A stretch of DNA of 64,000 nt from Cupriavidus sp. WKF15. Its GTDB lineage: Bacteria; Pseudomonadota; Gammaproteobacteria; Burkholderiales; Burkholderiaceae. Below, one piece after another: positions 42,575 to 52,424 of this stretch. How positions within the stretch are numbered: the first letter of the stretch is position 1; every line of letters begins with the position of its first letter. The DNA is taken from positions 2,294,001-2,358,000 of the forward strand of contig NZ_CP119573.1 of assembly GCF_029278605.1 (NCBI RefSeq), written 5' to 3'. The translations under genes and the position numbers were made by a program. Under the pieces are notes generated by a model. It was not told where the DNA came from. It was given only the letters and a program-made list of their open reading frames with translations, and searched no databases.

Positions 42575-45500
42575 CACTCTGCGGACGGCACGGCGCGCGA
42601 GGCCGATGCATCGTTTGCCAGGGCCTCGCGGCGCTGCTTGCGCGTGGCCAGCAGGCGCAGCGCCACATAGAACACCGGCGTCAGGAACAGCCCGAAGAAG
42701 GTCACGCCGAGCATCCCGGCGAACACGGCCACGCCCATCGCATGGCGCATTTCCGCACCGGCGCCGGTCGACACCACCAGCGGCACCACGCCCATGATGA
42801 AAGCGAACGAGGTCATCAGGATCGGGCGCAGGCGCAGGCGGCTGGCTTCGATCGCTGCCTGCACCACCGTGCGGCCGTGGTGTTCCAGCTCGCGGGCGAA
42901 CTCCACGATCAGGATCGCGTTCTTCGCCGACAAGCCGACCAGCACGATGAAGCCGATCTGCGTGAAGATGTTGTTGTCCCCACGCGTGAGCCACACGCCG
43001 GTCATGGCGGCCAGCAGGCTCATCGGCACGATCAGGATCACGGCCAGCGGCAGCGTCAGGCTTTCATACTGCGCGGCCAGCACCAGGAACACGAGCAGCA
43101 CGCACAGCGGGAAGATCCACACGCCCGCGTTGCCGGCCAGGATGTCCTGGTAGGTCAGCTCGGTCCATTCGAAGCCGATGCCCTTTGGCAGCGTTTCCGC
43201 GGCAATCCGCTCGGCGGCGGCCTGGGCCTGGCCCGACGAGAAGCCCGGGGCCGGGCCACCGTTCATGTCGGCAGCAGTGAAACCGTTGTAGCGGCTCACG
43301 CTGTCCGGACCGAAGCTCTGCCTGACCTTCACCATCGACGACAACGGCACCATTTCGCCGCTGGCGCTGCGCGCCTTGAGCTGCAGGATGTCCTCGGCAT
43401 GCTGGCGGAACTGCGCGTCGGCCTGCACCTTGACCTGGTACGTACGGCCGAACTTGTTGAAGTCGTTCACGTAGGACGAGCCAAGATAGGTCTGCAGGGT
43501 ATCGAACACGTCTGTCACCGGGACGCCGAGCTGCTTGGCCTTGGTGCGGTCGAGCTGCACGTCGAGCTGCGGCACGTTCACCTGGTAGTTGCTGAAGATG
43601 CCGGCCAGCTCGGGCGTGGCGCGCGCCTTGGCCATGAAGGCATTGGTGGCGTCGAACAGCGCGTCATAGCCGAGCGCGGCGCGGTCCTCGATCATCATCT
43701 TGAAGCCGCCGATCGTTCCCAGGCCCTGTACCGGCGGCGGCGGGAACACCGCGATGAAGGCATCCTGGATCGACCCATACTGCTTGTTCAGGTCCGCGGC
43801 GATCGCACCGCCGGACAGCTCCTTGCCCTTGCGCTTCTCGAACGGATCCAGCGTGACGAACACAATGCCGGCACTCGGGCTGTTGGTGAAGCCATTGATC
43901 GACAGGCCCGGGAAGGCCACGGCCGATTCCACGCCCGGATGCTTGAGCGCGATCTCCGACATGCGGCGGATCACGTCCTCGGTCCGGTCCAGCGTGGCGC
44001 CGTCGGGCAGCTTGGCGAAGCTCACCAGGTACTGCTTGTCCTGCGCCGGCACGAAGCCCTTCGGCACCATCTGGAAGATGCCCCAGGTGGCAAGCAGCAT
44101 CACCGCGTAGACGCCGAACACCGACCCCTTGCGGCGGATCACACCCTTCACGCCGCGGCCATAGTTGTCGGAGCTGCGGCCGAAGAAGCGGTTGAAGCGC
44201 GCGAAGAAGCCGCCGAGCACGCGGTCCATGCCGCGCGTGAGCCAGTCCTTGGGCGCGTCATGCCCGCGCAGCAGCAGCGCGGACAGCGCCGGCGACAGCG
44301 TCAGCGAGTTGAAGGCGGAGATGATCGTCGAAATCGAGATGGTCAGCGCGAACTGCTTGTAGAACTGGCCGGTCAGGCCGGTCATGAAGGCGAGCGGCAC
44401 GAACACGGCGATCAGCGTCAGCGCGATCGCGATGATCGGGCCGCTGACTTCGCGCATGGCCTTGTAGGTGGCCTCCTTCGGCGACAGCCCTTCCTCGATG
44501 TTGCGCTCGACGTTCTCCACCACCACGATCGCGTCGTCCACCACGATGCCGATCGCCAGCACCAGCCCGAACAGGCTCAGCGCGTTGATCGAGAAACCGA
44601 ACGCATGCATCAGCCCGAACGTGCCAACGATCGACACCGGCACCGCCAGCAGCGGGATGATCGATGCGCGCCACGTCTGCAGGAACAGGATCACCACCAG
44701 CACCACCAGCGCGATGGCTTCGAACAGCGTATGGACCACGGCCTCGATGCTATGGCGCACGAACTGCGTCGGGTCATAGACGATGCTGTAGTCCACGCCT
44801 TCCGGCATGTTCTGCTTGAGCTCGGCCATGGTCTTGCGCACGTCGTTCGAGATCTGGATGGCGTTCGAACCCGGCGACTGGAAGATCGGCAGTGCCACGG
44901 CGGACTTGTTGTCCAGCAGCGAACGCAGCGCGTATTCCGACGCGCCGAGTTCGATGCGCGCGATGTCCTTCAGGTACGTGACAACGCCATCGGGCGAAGT
45001 CTTGACGATGATGTCGCCAAATTCCTCCACGGTCTGCAGTCGGCCTTGCGCATTCACCGACAGTTGCAGGTCGGTGCCCGGCAGCGACGGCGACTGGCCG
45101 ATCACACCCGCCGCCACCTGCACGTTCTGCTCGCGGATGGCCTTGACCACGTCCGATGCCGACAAGTTGCGCTCGGCGATCTTGTCCGGATTCAGCCAGA
45201 CCCGCATCGAGTAGTCGCCCGAGCCGAACATCTGCACCTGGCCCACGCCCTGGATCCGCGCCAGGCGGTCCTTCACGTTGATCAGCGCATAGTTGCGCAG
45301 GTACGTCATGTCATAGCGGTCGTTCGGCGAGACCAGGTGGACCACCATGGTCAGGTCGGGCGAACTCTTGACGGTGGTAATGCCCAGGCGGCGCACGTCT
45401 TCGGGCAGGCGCGGCTCGGCCTGCGACACGCGGTTCTGCACGAGCTGCTGGGCCTTGTCCGGGTCGGTGCCCAGCTTGAACGTCACCGTCAGCGTGAGCG

Positions 45501-45765
45501 AGCCGTCGCTGTTGGCCTGCGAGTTCATGTAGAGCATGTCCTCGACCCCGTTGATCTGTTCTTCCAGCGGCGTGGCCACAGTCTCGGCGATCACCTTCGG
45601 ATTGGCGCCCGGGAACTGCGCGCGCACCACCACCGACGGCGGCACCACTTCCGGGTACTCCGAAATCGGCAGCTTGAACATCGAGATGGCGCCGATCAGG
45701 AAGATCAGCACCGACAACACGCCCGCGAAGATGGGACGGTCGATAAAGAATTTCGAGAGATTCAT
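42574..45765 (-). CDS. ceoB: RND efflux pump inner-membrane transporter (HAE1 type)
   Basis: A 1063-residue AcrB/MexF-type transporter. It starts MNLSKFFIDRPIFAGVLSVL, the canonical HAE1 first helix. GIVVDDAIVVVENVER in helix 4 carries the proton-relay aspartates, and two large periplasmic loops flank it, as expected for the duplicated 12-helix architecture; VGLSAKNAILIVEFAREL marks the second half. It exports drugs by proton antiport through the adaptor and OpcM-like channel encoded on either side. The start at 45765 was chosen by homology; the frame upstream is not conserved. Symbol by analogy with ceoB. Confidence 0.93.
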   Translation of the reverse strand: MNLSKFFIDRPIFAGVLSVLIFLIGAISMFKLPISEYPEVVPPSVVVRAQFPGANPKVIAETVATPLEEQINGVEDMLYMNSQANSDGSLTLTVTFKLGTDPDKAQQLVQNRVSQAEPRLPEDVRRLGITTVKSSPDLTMVVHLVSPNDRYDMTYLRNYALINVKDRLARIQGVGQVQMFGSGDYSMRVWLNPDKIAERNLSASDVVKAIREQNVQVAAGVIGQSPSLPGTDLQLSVNAQGRLQTVEEFGDIIVKTSPDGVVTYLKDIARIELGASEYALRSLLDNKSAVALPIFQSPGSNAIQISNDVRKTMAELKQNMPEGVDYSIVYDPTQFVRHSIEAVVHTLFEAIALVVLVVILFLQTWRASIIPLLAVPVSIVGTFGLMHAFGFSINALSLFGLVLAIGIVVDDAIVVVENVERNIEEGLSPKEATYKAMREVSGPIIAIALTLIAVFVPLAFMTGLTGQFYKQFALTISISTIISAFNSLTLSPALSALLLRGHDAPKDWLTRGMDRVLGGFFARFNRFFGRSSDNYGRGVKGVIRRKGSVFGVYAVMLLATWGIFQMVPKGFVPAQDKQYLVSFAKLPDGATLDRTEDVIRRMSEIALKHPGVESAVAFPGLSINGFTNSPSAGIVFVTLDPFEKRKGKELSGGAIAADLNKQYGSIQDAFIAVFPPPPVQGLGTIGGFKMMIEDRAALGYDALFDATNAFMAKARATPELAGIFSNYQVNVPQLDVQLDRTKAKQLGVPVTDVFDTLQTYLGSSYVNDFNKFGRTYQVKVQADAQFRQHAEDILQLKARSASGEMVPLSSMVKVRQSFGPDSVSRYNGFTAADMNGGPAPGFSSGQAQAAAERIAAETLPKGIGFEWTELTYQDILAGNAGVWIFPLCVLLVFLVLAAQYESLTLPLAVILIVPMSLLAAMTGVWLTRGDNNIFTQIGFIVLVGLSAKNAILIVEFARELEHHGRTVVQAAIEASRLRLRPILMTSFAFIMGVVPLVVSTGAGAEMRHAMGVAVFAGMLGVTFFGLFLTPVFYVALRLLATRKQRREALANDASASRAVPSAE

Positions 45766-45883
45766 CTTGGTTCTCGGCCTGTTTTCGGCAAGAAGCCCCC
45801 CTGGCGGCCCGCCGTGGCGGGCGCCATGCACATCAGGGGAAGCAAATGCGATTGACTGTCTGTGGCGGGGCTTCCGGGCCTGC

Positions 45884-47116
45884 TTAGCTCACCGGCTTGC
45901 CTTGCGCCTCGGCGGACGCCTGCTTGCGGTCAGGCGCGGATGGCCGCGGCTCCAGCTCGCTGCGGAACGCCATCGACACCGGTTTCGGCGCCACCGTGTC
46001 GCCGGGGCGCACGCGCTGCAGGCCGTTCACGACGATGCTCTCGCCCGGCTTCAGGCCCTTGCGGATCACGCGCAGCCCTTCATAGGTCGGCCCGAGGTCC
46101 ACCTCGCGATACGTCAGCTTGTTGGCCTGGTCGACCACCAGCACGAACTTCTTGCCCTGGTCGGTGCCGACGGCGCGGTCGTTGATCAGCACGGCGTCGT
46201 GCGGCGCGCCGCCACCGAGTTTGACCTTCGCATACAGGCCCGGCAGCAGGCGCCCGTCCGCGTTGTCGAACACGGCGCGCACGCGGATGGTGCCGCTGCG
46301 CGTATCGAGCCGGTTATCGACCGAATGGATCTTGCCCTCATGCGGATTGCCGTCCTCGTTGGCCAGGCCCAGGAATACCGGCAGGCCGTCCTTGCCGCCG
46401 CCAGCGCCCGGCGCGGTGTAGCGCAGGTAGCTTTGCTCATCCACTTCGAAGCTGGCGTAGACCGGCGAGACCGACACCACCGTGGTCAGCGGCGGCGACG
46501 CCGCGCCGGCGGCCACGAGGTTGCCCACGGTGAGCTCCGCGCGCGACACCTTGCCCGCGACCGGCGCCACGATGCGCGTATAGCTCAGGTTCAGCTTCGC
46601 CACCTCCAGTGCCGCCTGCGCCCCGCGCACGTCGGCCGACAGTTCGCTGGCCGCGTTGATGCGCTCGTCGAATTCGCGCTTCGAGATGGCGTTGTCGTCG
46701 AGCAGGCGCTGGGCGCGGGCCTTTTCCGTCTGCGCGTGCGAGGCGCGCACCTGCGCCGCGGCCAGCGCGGCTTCGGCGCGGGCTACCTCGGCGGCGTAGG
46801 GACGCGGGTCGATCGTAAAGAGCGGATCGCCCTTCTTCACGATCGAGCCTTCGCGGAAATGCACCGTTTCGATCGTGCCGGACACGCGCGGACGGATTTC
46901 CACGCGATCCACCGCTTCGATGCGGCCCGAGAACTCGTCCCACTCGGTAATGGTCTTGCCGACCACGCTCGCTACTTCAATGGCCGGGGCCGGCGGCGGC
47001 GTATTGGCATGCGCCTCGCCGCCATGCCACGGCCGGAGCATGGAGGTGGCGACGCCGGCGCCCAGGACGATCACGATGGCAATCGCGATCCACGTGCGTC
47101 GATTCTGGATACTCAT
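45884..47116 (-). CDS. ceoA: RND efflux periplasmic adaptor (MexE/CeoA type)
   Basis: A 410-residue membrane fusion protein. It has an N-terminal signal anchor (RTWIAIAIVIVLGAGVATS), a lipoyl half (SGTIETVHFREGSIVKKGDP), an alpha-hairpin (about residues 105-175) and the second lipoyl half LNLSYTRIVAPVAGKVSRAE, then beta-barrel and membrane-proximal domains. The lysine-rich C-terminus is usual for this group. It links the pump and the outer-membrane channel. Gene order llpE-ceoA-ceoB-opcM matches the salicylate-inducible ceo operon of Burkholderia (established knowledge). Confidence 0.92.
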   Translation of the reverse strand: MSIQNRRTWIAIAIVIVLGAGVATSMLRPWHGGEAHANTPPPAPAIEVASVVGKTITEWDEFSGRIEAVDRVEIRPRVSGTIETVHFREGSIVKKGDPLFTIDPRPYAAEVARAEAALAAAQVRASHAQTEKARAQRLLDDNAISKREFDERINAASELSADVRGAQAALEVAKLNLSYTRIVAPVAGKVSRAELTVGNLVAAGAASPPLTTVVSVSPVYASFEVDEQSYLRYTAPGAGGGKDGLPVFLGLANEDGNPHEGKIHSVDNRLDTRSGTIRVRAVFDNADGRLLPGLYAKVKLGGGAPHDAVLINDRAVGTDQGKKFVLVVDQANKLTYREVDLGPTYEGLRVIRKGLKPGESIVVNGLQRVRPGDTVAPKPVSMAFRSELEPRPSAPDRKQASAEAQGKPVS

Positions 47117-47324
47117 TTTTCTTCACTCCTGTTGCGGGTTTTCTTCAACTGGGAAAGCAAAAGCGCGAACGCCGCCCACCGGGCCGCGAAATGCGGTCCG
47201 GACCATGTCGGACAGATCAGCAAGACTGTTTGCCGGATGCCGCGCAGTCCGTCTTGGCGGCATCAGTACCGGCTGGCGGTTTTACCCGGAAGGCCTCAGC
47301 CGGCAGGCTCGCTCCGGGTCCTCT

Positions 47325-48236
47325 TCAGGGCCGGCTTTCGCGCCGGGTCGAGGTGTCGTCGGCCGCGGCCAGACATCGCCGCAGGAACCGCGCACCTTCG
47401 TCGACCCACGACTGACAATCCTCGTGGGTCTCTTCCACGCCGTCGCCACAGGCGCCGGGCATGATCATGGCCTCGGCCGGCACCCCGGCCTTGGCAAGGC
47501 GCCCCGCGAAGGCTTCGCCTTCCGCGCGCAGCGCATCCACTTCAGCGACCTGCACCAGCGTGGCTGGCAGCCCCGCCAGCCGCGAGGCCAGCGCCGGCGC
47601 GGCATACGGATGCACGCTGGCGGCCGGCGTCGGCAGGTATTCGCGATAGTTGCAGGCCAGCCGCTGCAGGGTTTCCAGCGGCACCTGGCCGCCGCCCGCG
47701 CCCGTGCATGACGCGTGCTGCAGGCACGGGTCCGTCACCGGGCGGATCAGCCATTGCCCGCGCGGCTGCGCGGCGCAGCGGTCGCGCAGCATCTGCGAGA
47801 GGGCGATCGCCAGGTTGCCCCCGGCCTCTTCGCCGACCAGCGCAAAGCGCGTCTTGTCGACTTTCAGCCGGCGCGCGTTGCGCAGAACCCATTCCACGGT
47901 GCTGTACGCGTCTTCGGGCGCGGCCGGAAACGGGTGGTCCGGCGCCAGCGAATACGCCGGCGTCACCACCACCGCGGGCACCGATGCCGCCAGCGCCTGC
48001 ACCAGTTGACGCGTCTTCTCGAGCCCGCCGTCCACGAAGCCGCCCGCGTGCAGGTACACCAGCCAGGGCAGCAGCGCAGCGCCCGCGGCGGCCGGCGCGG
48101 GATAGCCGGGCGGATAGCAGACGCACACCGAAATCTCGCGCGCGCCGCTTGCCACCGTGTGTTCCACGACGCGTGCCTGCCCGTTGCCATTGGCCGGCGG
48201 GGCGGCGGGAGAGCGTTGGCTGGTCGACTGAGGCAT
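47325..48236 (-). CDS. llpE: Alpha/beta hydrolase, LlpE-like, nucleophile Ser replaced
   Basis: A 303-residue protein of the hormone-sensitive-lipase/alpha-beta hydrolase-3 group. WLVYLHAGGFVDGG is the oxyanion HGGG-type motif (here HAGG), YSLAPDHPFPAAPEDAY is conserved, and MPGACGDGVEETHEDC holds the candidate catalytic His. The nucleophile elbow, normally GDSAGGN, reads GEEAGGN, so the serine is a glutamate. The protein is probably not a serine esterase. It lies first in the efflux operon and divergent from the LysR gene, exactly where llpE lies in the Burkholderia ceo operon. Start at 48236. Confidence 0.85.
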   Translation of the reverse strand: MPQSTSQRSPAAPPANGNGQARVVEHTVASGAREISVCVCYPPGYPAPAAAGAALLPWLVYLHAGGFVDGGLEKTRQLVQALAASVPAVVVTPAYSLAPDHPFPAAPEDAYSTVEWVLRNARRLKVDKTRFALVGEEAGGNLAIALSQMLRDRCAAQPRGQWLIRPVTDPCLQHASCTGAGGGQVPLETLQRLACNYREYLPTPAASVHPYAAPALASRLAGLPATLVQVAEVDALRAEGEAFAGRLAKAGVPAEAMIMPGACGDGVEETHEDCQSWVDEGARFLRRCLAAADDTSTRRESRP

Positions 48237-48592
48237 GGGCACCGGTCCGGCGTGCTGAAAATCGCCAGCGCGCCTATGATGTGTTGCGATGGAACGGATT
48301 ATGGTGATTGACGCCGATGGGATAAAGCGAGAGATAGCCAATGCACTGTTCCGTGTTTGGAATAATCGGCCCGCTGAGACCCCACGCATGACAAGGTCTT
48401 GGGAAATGTGATTCACTCCCGCTTTCGCGGCTGCGCACCTCCTGCCAGGGGCAGCCGGCCAGCGCCCAGTCCACGGGTCGGCAAGCCTGCCATGGCGGCC
48501 GACCGGCACAACCTCCAGGCCTCAGTCTCTCAACCAGCCAGTCCGGTTGCCCGTTCGGCGCGCAGTCAGGAAACCTTCGTCGGAAGCTCATC
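48237..48592. promoter_or_regulatory. Divergent efflux-operon/LysR control region
   Basis: 356 bp without a gene between llpE-like and the LysR gene. Its AT-rich part (about 48280-48365) is the likely promoter zone. A GGAATAATCGGCCCGCTGA-type stretch is present, but I cannot identify a T-N11-A LysR box with confidence. Confidence 0.5.
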
Positions 48593-49534
48593 ATGGATCG
48601 TCTCGTCTCAATGCAGGCCTTCACCCGGGTGGTCGACATGGGCAGCTTCGCGCGTGCCGCCGATTCGCTCGACCTGCCCAAGGCCACCCTCACCCGCCTG
48701 ATCCAGAACCTGGAAACCCATCTTGGCGTCAAGCTGCTGCACCGGACCACGCGGCGCATCAGCGTGACCAGCGACGGCGCGGCCTACTATGAACGGTGCG
48801 TGCGCATCCTGGCCGACGTGGAAGAAGCCGAGCAGTCACTGACGCGCCATAACAACTCTCCCAAGGGCACCCTGTCGGTCGACACCACGGCCGCACTGGC
48901 ACGGCTCGCGCTGATCCCGAACCTGCACGATTTCTTCACGAGCTATCCGGAACTGAAGCTCGACCTCACCATCAACGGCAAGCCGATCGACCTGCTGCAG
49001 GAAGGGGTCGACGTGGTGCTGCGCGTTGGCGAGGTGGACGAATCCATGGTGGCGCGGCGCGTCGGCGAGCTCAAGCTGGCGTTTTTCGCGTCGCCGATCT
49101 ACCTCAACCGCTTCGGCACGCCGCACGAACTGGCCGACCTGGCCCAGCACAAGGCCGTGAACTACCTGTCCAACCGCAACGGACGCGAGTGGCCATGGGA
49201 CCTCGCGCGGGGCCACGAGCATGCCGAGATCCTGCTGCCCTCCGCCATCTCGACGAACGACGGTGATATCTACGTGGAATGCGCGCTGGGCGGCCACGGA
49301 CTCGCCTGCCTGTCGCGCGTGATGGCGGAACCCTACGTGGCCAGCGGGCGGCTGGTCGAAGTCATGAGTGACTGGCAGACCAAAGCGCTGCCGATTTCGG
49401 CCATGTACCCGCAGAATCGCCACCTGTCGGCCAAGGTCCGGGTCTTCGTCGACTGGGTCGCTGACATTTTCGGACGGCATCCCCATTTCGGCGCCGCGGC
49501 GCAGAAAGGCCCGGTCTCGCAGATGGCCGCGTGA
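48593..49534 (+). CDS. ceoR: LysR-family regulator, CeoR/MexT-like position
   Basis: A 313-residue LysR-type regulator. The N-terminal winged helix is clear (MQAFTRVVDMGSFARAADSL, then LPKATLTRLIQNLETHLG), followed by LLHRTTRRISVT. The effector domain starts at about residue 90 (GTLSVDTTAALARLALIPNL) and has the LysR CrgA-like LVEVMSDW segment near the end. It is divergent from the llpE-ceoAB-opcM-type operon, so it probably activates that operon in response to a small aromatic inducer such as salicylate, as CeoR does. The symbol rests on gene order. Confidence 0.85.
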   Translation: MDRLVSMQAFTRVVDMGSFARAADSLDLPKATLTRLIQNLETHLGVKLLHRTTRRISVTSDGAAYYERCVRILADVEEAEQSLTRHNNSPKGTLSVDTTAALARLALIPNLHDFFTSYPELKLDLTINGKPIDLLQEGVDVVLRVGEVDESMVARRVGELKLAFFASPIYLNRFGTPHELADLAQHKAVNYLSNRNGREWPWDLARGHEHAEILLPSAISTNDGDIYVECALGGHGLACLSRVMAEPYVASGRLVEVMSDWQTKALPISAMYPQNRHLSAKVRVFVDWVADIFGRHPHFGAAAQKGPVSQMAA

Positions 49535-49628
49535 CCTGTCCAGTCAAGTAGCTCAATCAGCACCCCTGCGTAAGCGTCGCATCCTATACTGTTGTTTCTT
49601 CCGCAATAACATCAAAGGGAGGGTTCGG

Positions 49629-50165
49629 ATGAAACGCGTACTTTTCGGCCTGGCGGCCACGGCAGCGGTAGCGATGACCCTGGCGGGCTGCGCCGGCACG
49701 GGGACCACCAGCGGCGGCGCCAAGGCCACCGCGACGCTAGAGCCGAAGAGCGGCACGAACACCGGCGGCACTGTCACCTTCACGCAGCAGAGCGGCGGCG
49801 TGATGATGGTGGCGTCGGTCACCGGCTTGCCGCCCAACACCACGCATGGCTTCCACGTGCATGAAAAGGGCGATTGCTCGGCACCCGACGCCATGACCGC
49901 AGGCGGCCACTTCAACCCGGCCGGCAAGCCGCACGGACAGATGAACATGCCCGACCACCACGCCGGCGACATGAACAACCTGACGGCGGATGCGAACGGC
50001 AATGCGCGCGCGAGTTTCCTGCTGCCTGACCTGAGCGTGGGCACCGGCCCGAATGGCGTCATCGGGCGCGCCGTGGTCGTGCACAAGGATCCGGACGACT
50101 ACAAGACGCAGCCGACGGGCAATTCGGGCGGACGGATTGCCTGCGGCGTGGTGGCGGCGTCCTGA
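49629..50165 (+). CDS. sodC: Copper-zinc superoxide dismutase, lipoprotein-type
   Basis: A 178-residue exported enzyme. The N-terminus is a lipoprotein-like signal (VAMTLAGCAGTG). HGFHVHEKGDCS supplies copper ligands, GGHFNP and HHAGDMNNL supply bridging and zinc ligands, and GRAVVVHKDPDDYKTQPTGN and GGRIACGVV are the copper His and the disulphide Cys. It dismutates periplasmic superoxide. AGGGAGGG lies about 9 bases before the ATG at 49629. Confidence 0.95.
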   Translation: MKRVLFGLAATAAVAMTLAGCAGTGTTSGGAKATATLEPKSGTNTGGTVTFTQQSGGVMMVASVTGLPPNTTHGFHVHEKGDCSAPDAMTAGGHFNPAGKPHGQMNMPDHHAGDMNNLTADANGNARASFLLPDLSVGTGPNGVIGRAVVVHKDPDDYKTQPTGNSGGRIACGVVAAS

Positions 50166-50271
50166 GCCGGACCGCGTGCCCGTGCCGGCGCAACGGTTCA
50201 ATCCGCCGTCGCGCCGCTCTCACTGCATCCGTCCTGGCTTTACCATGGCGGGCCGCTTCCAAGTCCCTGTC

Positions 50272-50607
50272 ATGCCTCGCCCGCTCCGCCACGCCCTGCC
50301 CCTCCTGACTGCCGCCGGTCTCGCGCTATCCGGCCATGCCCGTGCCACGGATATCGACTGCGATCCTGCGGCGGCGCCGGCCAGCCAGATGCCGTCGCAC
50401 CGCCTGATCTGCGAATCCGCGCTGTTCTCGATGGGCTACCAGCGCATCTTTGCGGAGCAGCAACGCCTGCTCAAGGCCGGGCAACTGACTGAAGCGGAAC
50501 TCACCGCCTTCCGCGCGAAGCGCGACGGCTGCCAGTCCGCCTCATGCCTGGACACGGTGTTCCGGGAGTGGAAGGCAAAAGCCGCCAACGCCAGCCGCAA
50601 ACCATGA
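50272..50607 (+). CDS. LprI/DUF1311-like exported small protein
   Basis: A 111-residue protein starting MPRPLRHALPLLTAAG (an upstream ATG at 50245 is possible). After the signal peptide come four cysteines spaced as in lysozyme-inhibitor LprI-like proteins: IDCDPAA, HRLICESALFS, RDGCQSASCLDTVF. The R-x2-C and CL-x3-(Y/F)-x2-R ends are the usual DUF1311 pattern. It is probably periplasmic. It follows sodC on the same strand at about 100 bp. Confidence 0.65.
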   Translation: MPRPLRHALPLLTAAGLALSGHARATDIDCDPAAAPASQMPSHRLICESALFSMGYQRIFAEQQRLLKAGQLTEAELTAFRAKRDGCQSASCLDTVFREWKAKAANASRKP

Positions 50608-50625
50608 ACCATCGGCGCATGGCGC

Positions 50626-51717
50626 TCAGGCCTCGCTGAATACCGCGGCCGGCATGCCGGCCTGGGCCTGGGCCTCGGTATCGCGCTCGAAGCGCAGGCG
50701 CGGCAGGTGCTGGGGGAACTCCCGCTGCATGAAGTCGATCAGCGCCTCGCGGATCCTGCAGCGCAGGTCCCACGCCAGCCCCGACGAGGCAGCGGTGCAC
50801 AGCACGCGAAGCTGCATCGTACGCTCGGTGGCATCGGAGACGACGAGGTTGAAAAACCGCCGATCCCACTCCGGCGCGGCGTGCACCACCCGCTCGAGTT
50901 CCTTGCGCAGCGGTGCCAGCGGCATGCCATAGTCGACGTGGAAAAAGACCGAGCCCATGATCTGCGCGCTGTTGCGCGTCCAGTTCTGGAACGGCTTCTC
51001 GATGAAGTACTGCAACGGGACAATGAGCCGGCGCTCGTCCCACAGCCGCAGCACGACGTAGGTCCCCGTGATTTCCTCCACGCGGCCCCACTCGCCCTCG
51101 ACGATCAGCACATCATCGAGCCGGATCGGCTGCGTCAACGCGAGCTGCAGCCCCGCGATCATATTGCTGAACACCGGCTTGGCCGCGAAGCCCGCGATCA
51201 GCCCGACCACGCCGGCCGAAGCAAGCAGGCTCGCCCCGACCTGCCTCGCTCCGGGAAACGTCATCAGCAGCATGGCCGCGCCCATCACCGTGACCAGCGT
51301 CATCGCAATGCGCGAGAGCACGCGTGTCTGCGTATGAATGCGCCGCGCGCCCATGTTGTCGGCCACGTCGACCGGGTGCCGGTCCATCACGCCCTGCGCA
51401 AAGCCGGCGATGATCCGGGCCACCAGCCATGTCGTCGCGGCGATTATCAGCAGGCCATTGAGGTGGCGCAGGCTGTCGATCCAGGGCAATGCGTCCGGCG
51501 CCGCCTGCCACACGGTCTGCAAGGCGAGCAGCGGCAACACGACGCCCGACGCCACGCGGGCTTTCCTGACGATCGCATGCAGCACGGCCGCGGGCCGGGT
51601 CACGCGCAGCAGTACCAGGCCGCCGAGGCGATGCGCGATCAGCGCGACGAACACGGCGGCCACGGCCGCTGCCCATGTACCGAACCAGGGGTGTGCGAGG
51701 AGGATTCCAATATCCAT
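50626..51717 (-). CDS. MscS-family mechanosensitive channel
   Basis: A 363-residue inner-membrane protein with four or five N-terminal membrane helices, then the MscS pore helix and beta domain: LLASAGVVGLIAGFAAKPVF is TM3, and LDDVLIVEGEWGRVEEITGT the following beta domain, with QYFIEKPFQNWTR after it. The C-terminal cytoplasmic cage follows. It releases solutes on osmotic downshift. The length places it in the small/medium YbdG/YnaI-like group. Convergent with the LprI-like gene. Confidence 0.9.
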   Translation of the reverse strand: MDIGILLAHPWFGTWAAAVAAVFVALIAHRLGGLVLLRVTRPAAVLHAIVRKARVASGVVLPLLALQTVWQAAPDALPWIDSLRHLNGLLIIAATTWLVARIIAGFAQGVMDRHPVDVADNMGARRIHTQTRVLSRIAMTLVTVMGAAMLLMTFPGARQVGASLLASAGVVGLIAGFAAKPVFSNMIAGLQLALTQPIRLDDVLIVEGEWGRVEEITGTYVVLRLWDERRLIVPLQYFIEKPFQNWTRNSAQIMGSVFFHVDYGMPLAPLRKELERVVHAAPEWDRRFFNLVVSDATERTMQLRVLCTAASSGLAWDLRCRIREALIDFMQREFPQHLPRLRFERDTEAQAQAGMPAAVFSEA

Positions 51718-51794
51718 CGGTCATCCTTGAACAGGCTGGTGAAATGCGCGGGCAATGTCCGGAACAGCGTTCCGGATCCGGTGGCCGGCCGGTC

Positions 51795-52424
51795 TCAGGT
51801 ACGAATGCCGAACAAGCCGTGCCAGAACGACTCGAACGTGCCCGGGTGACGGTTGGCGCGCCTGGTGTCTTCGGCCTGTGGCTCCGCCGGCTCCTCTGGC
51901 ACGCCATCATCCGACGCCTGCGCTGCCTGCGCGTGTGCCCTGCGCGATACCTGCAAGGCCCATACGCTGTCCGCAATGCGCGCGGCGAGTTCAGCCTCGC
52001 ACTCCTGGCCCAGCAGCACGCCGAAGAGCACGTCGCGATTGTGGCCGTCGTCGGCAAAGCGCATGGCGATGGCAACCATTTTCTCGTAGTGCTCCTGCGC
52101 GGCGCGCTGGGCTTCGCGTTGCGCCGCCTGCTCCTGCGCTTCCTGCTCCGCATGCTCGGCCTGCCAGCGGCGCATTTCCTGCTCGAACACCTCGTCGTAC
52201 ACGCGTCGCTGTTCGTCGTCGGAAAGGATGGCGTAGGCGTCGCGGATGTCCTGGAATGCCGCATGCGCCTCGGCCTCGCGGCCAGGGTTGCGGTCGGGAT
52301 GCCATTTCATGGCGGCACGGCGGTAGGCGCGCTTGATCTCGTCCAGGGTAGCGTCGGACTCGACGCCGAGGGTCGCGTAAAGGGTGGTCATGGCCGATGG
52401 GGCGGCGGCTGCGGAAGGGTTCAT
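51795..52424 (-). CDS. DnaJ-domain protein
   Basis: A 209-residue protein. The J domain is at about residues 13-75: LYATLGVESDATLDEIKRAY, then KWHPDRNPG with the essential HPD tripeptide, then FQDIRDAYAILSDDEQRRVY. A long charged coiled coil follows (EQEMRRWQAEHAEQEAQEQ), and a C-terminal region with no zinc-finger. So it is a type III J protein, a likely DnaK co-chaperone with a specialised client. Start at 52424; an ATG at 52391 is also possible. Confidence 0.88.
   Translation of the reverse strand: MNPSAAAAPSAMTTLYATLGVESDATLDEIKRAYRRAAMKWHPDRNPGREAEAHAAFQDIRDAYAILSDDEQRRVYDEVFEQEMRRWQAEHAEQEAQEQAAQREAQRAAQEHYEKMVAIAMRFADDGHNRDVLFGVLLGQECEAELAARIADSVWALQVSRRAHAQAAQASDDGVPEEPAEPQAEDTRRANRHPGTFESFWHGLFGIRT

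Noticed and set aside
42481..45855. A very long plus-strand open frame opposite the RND transporter gene
   Set aside because: It is rich in His, Arg, Gln and Glu with no domain, and is an antisense shadow of the GC-rich ceoB-like gene, whose own product is unmistakable.
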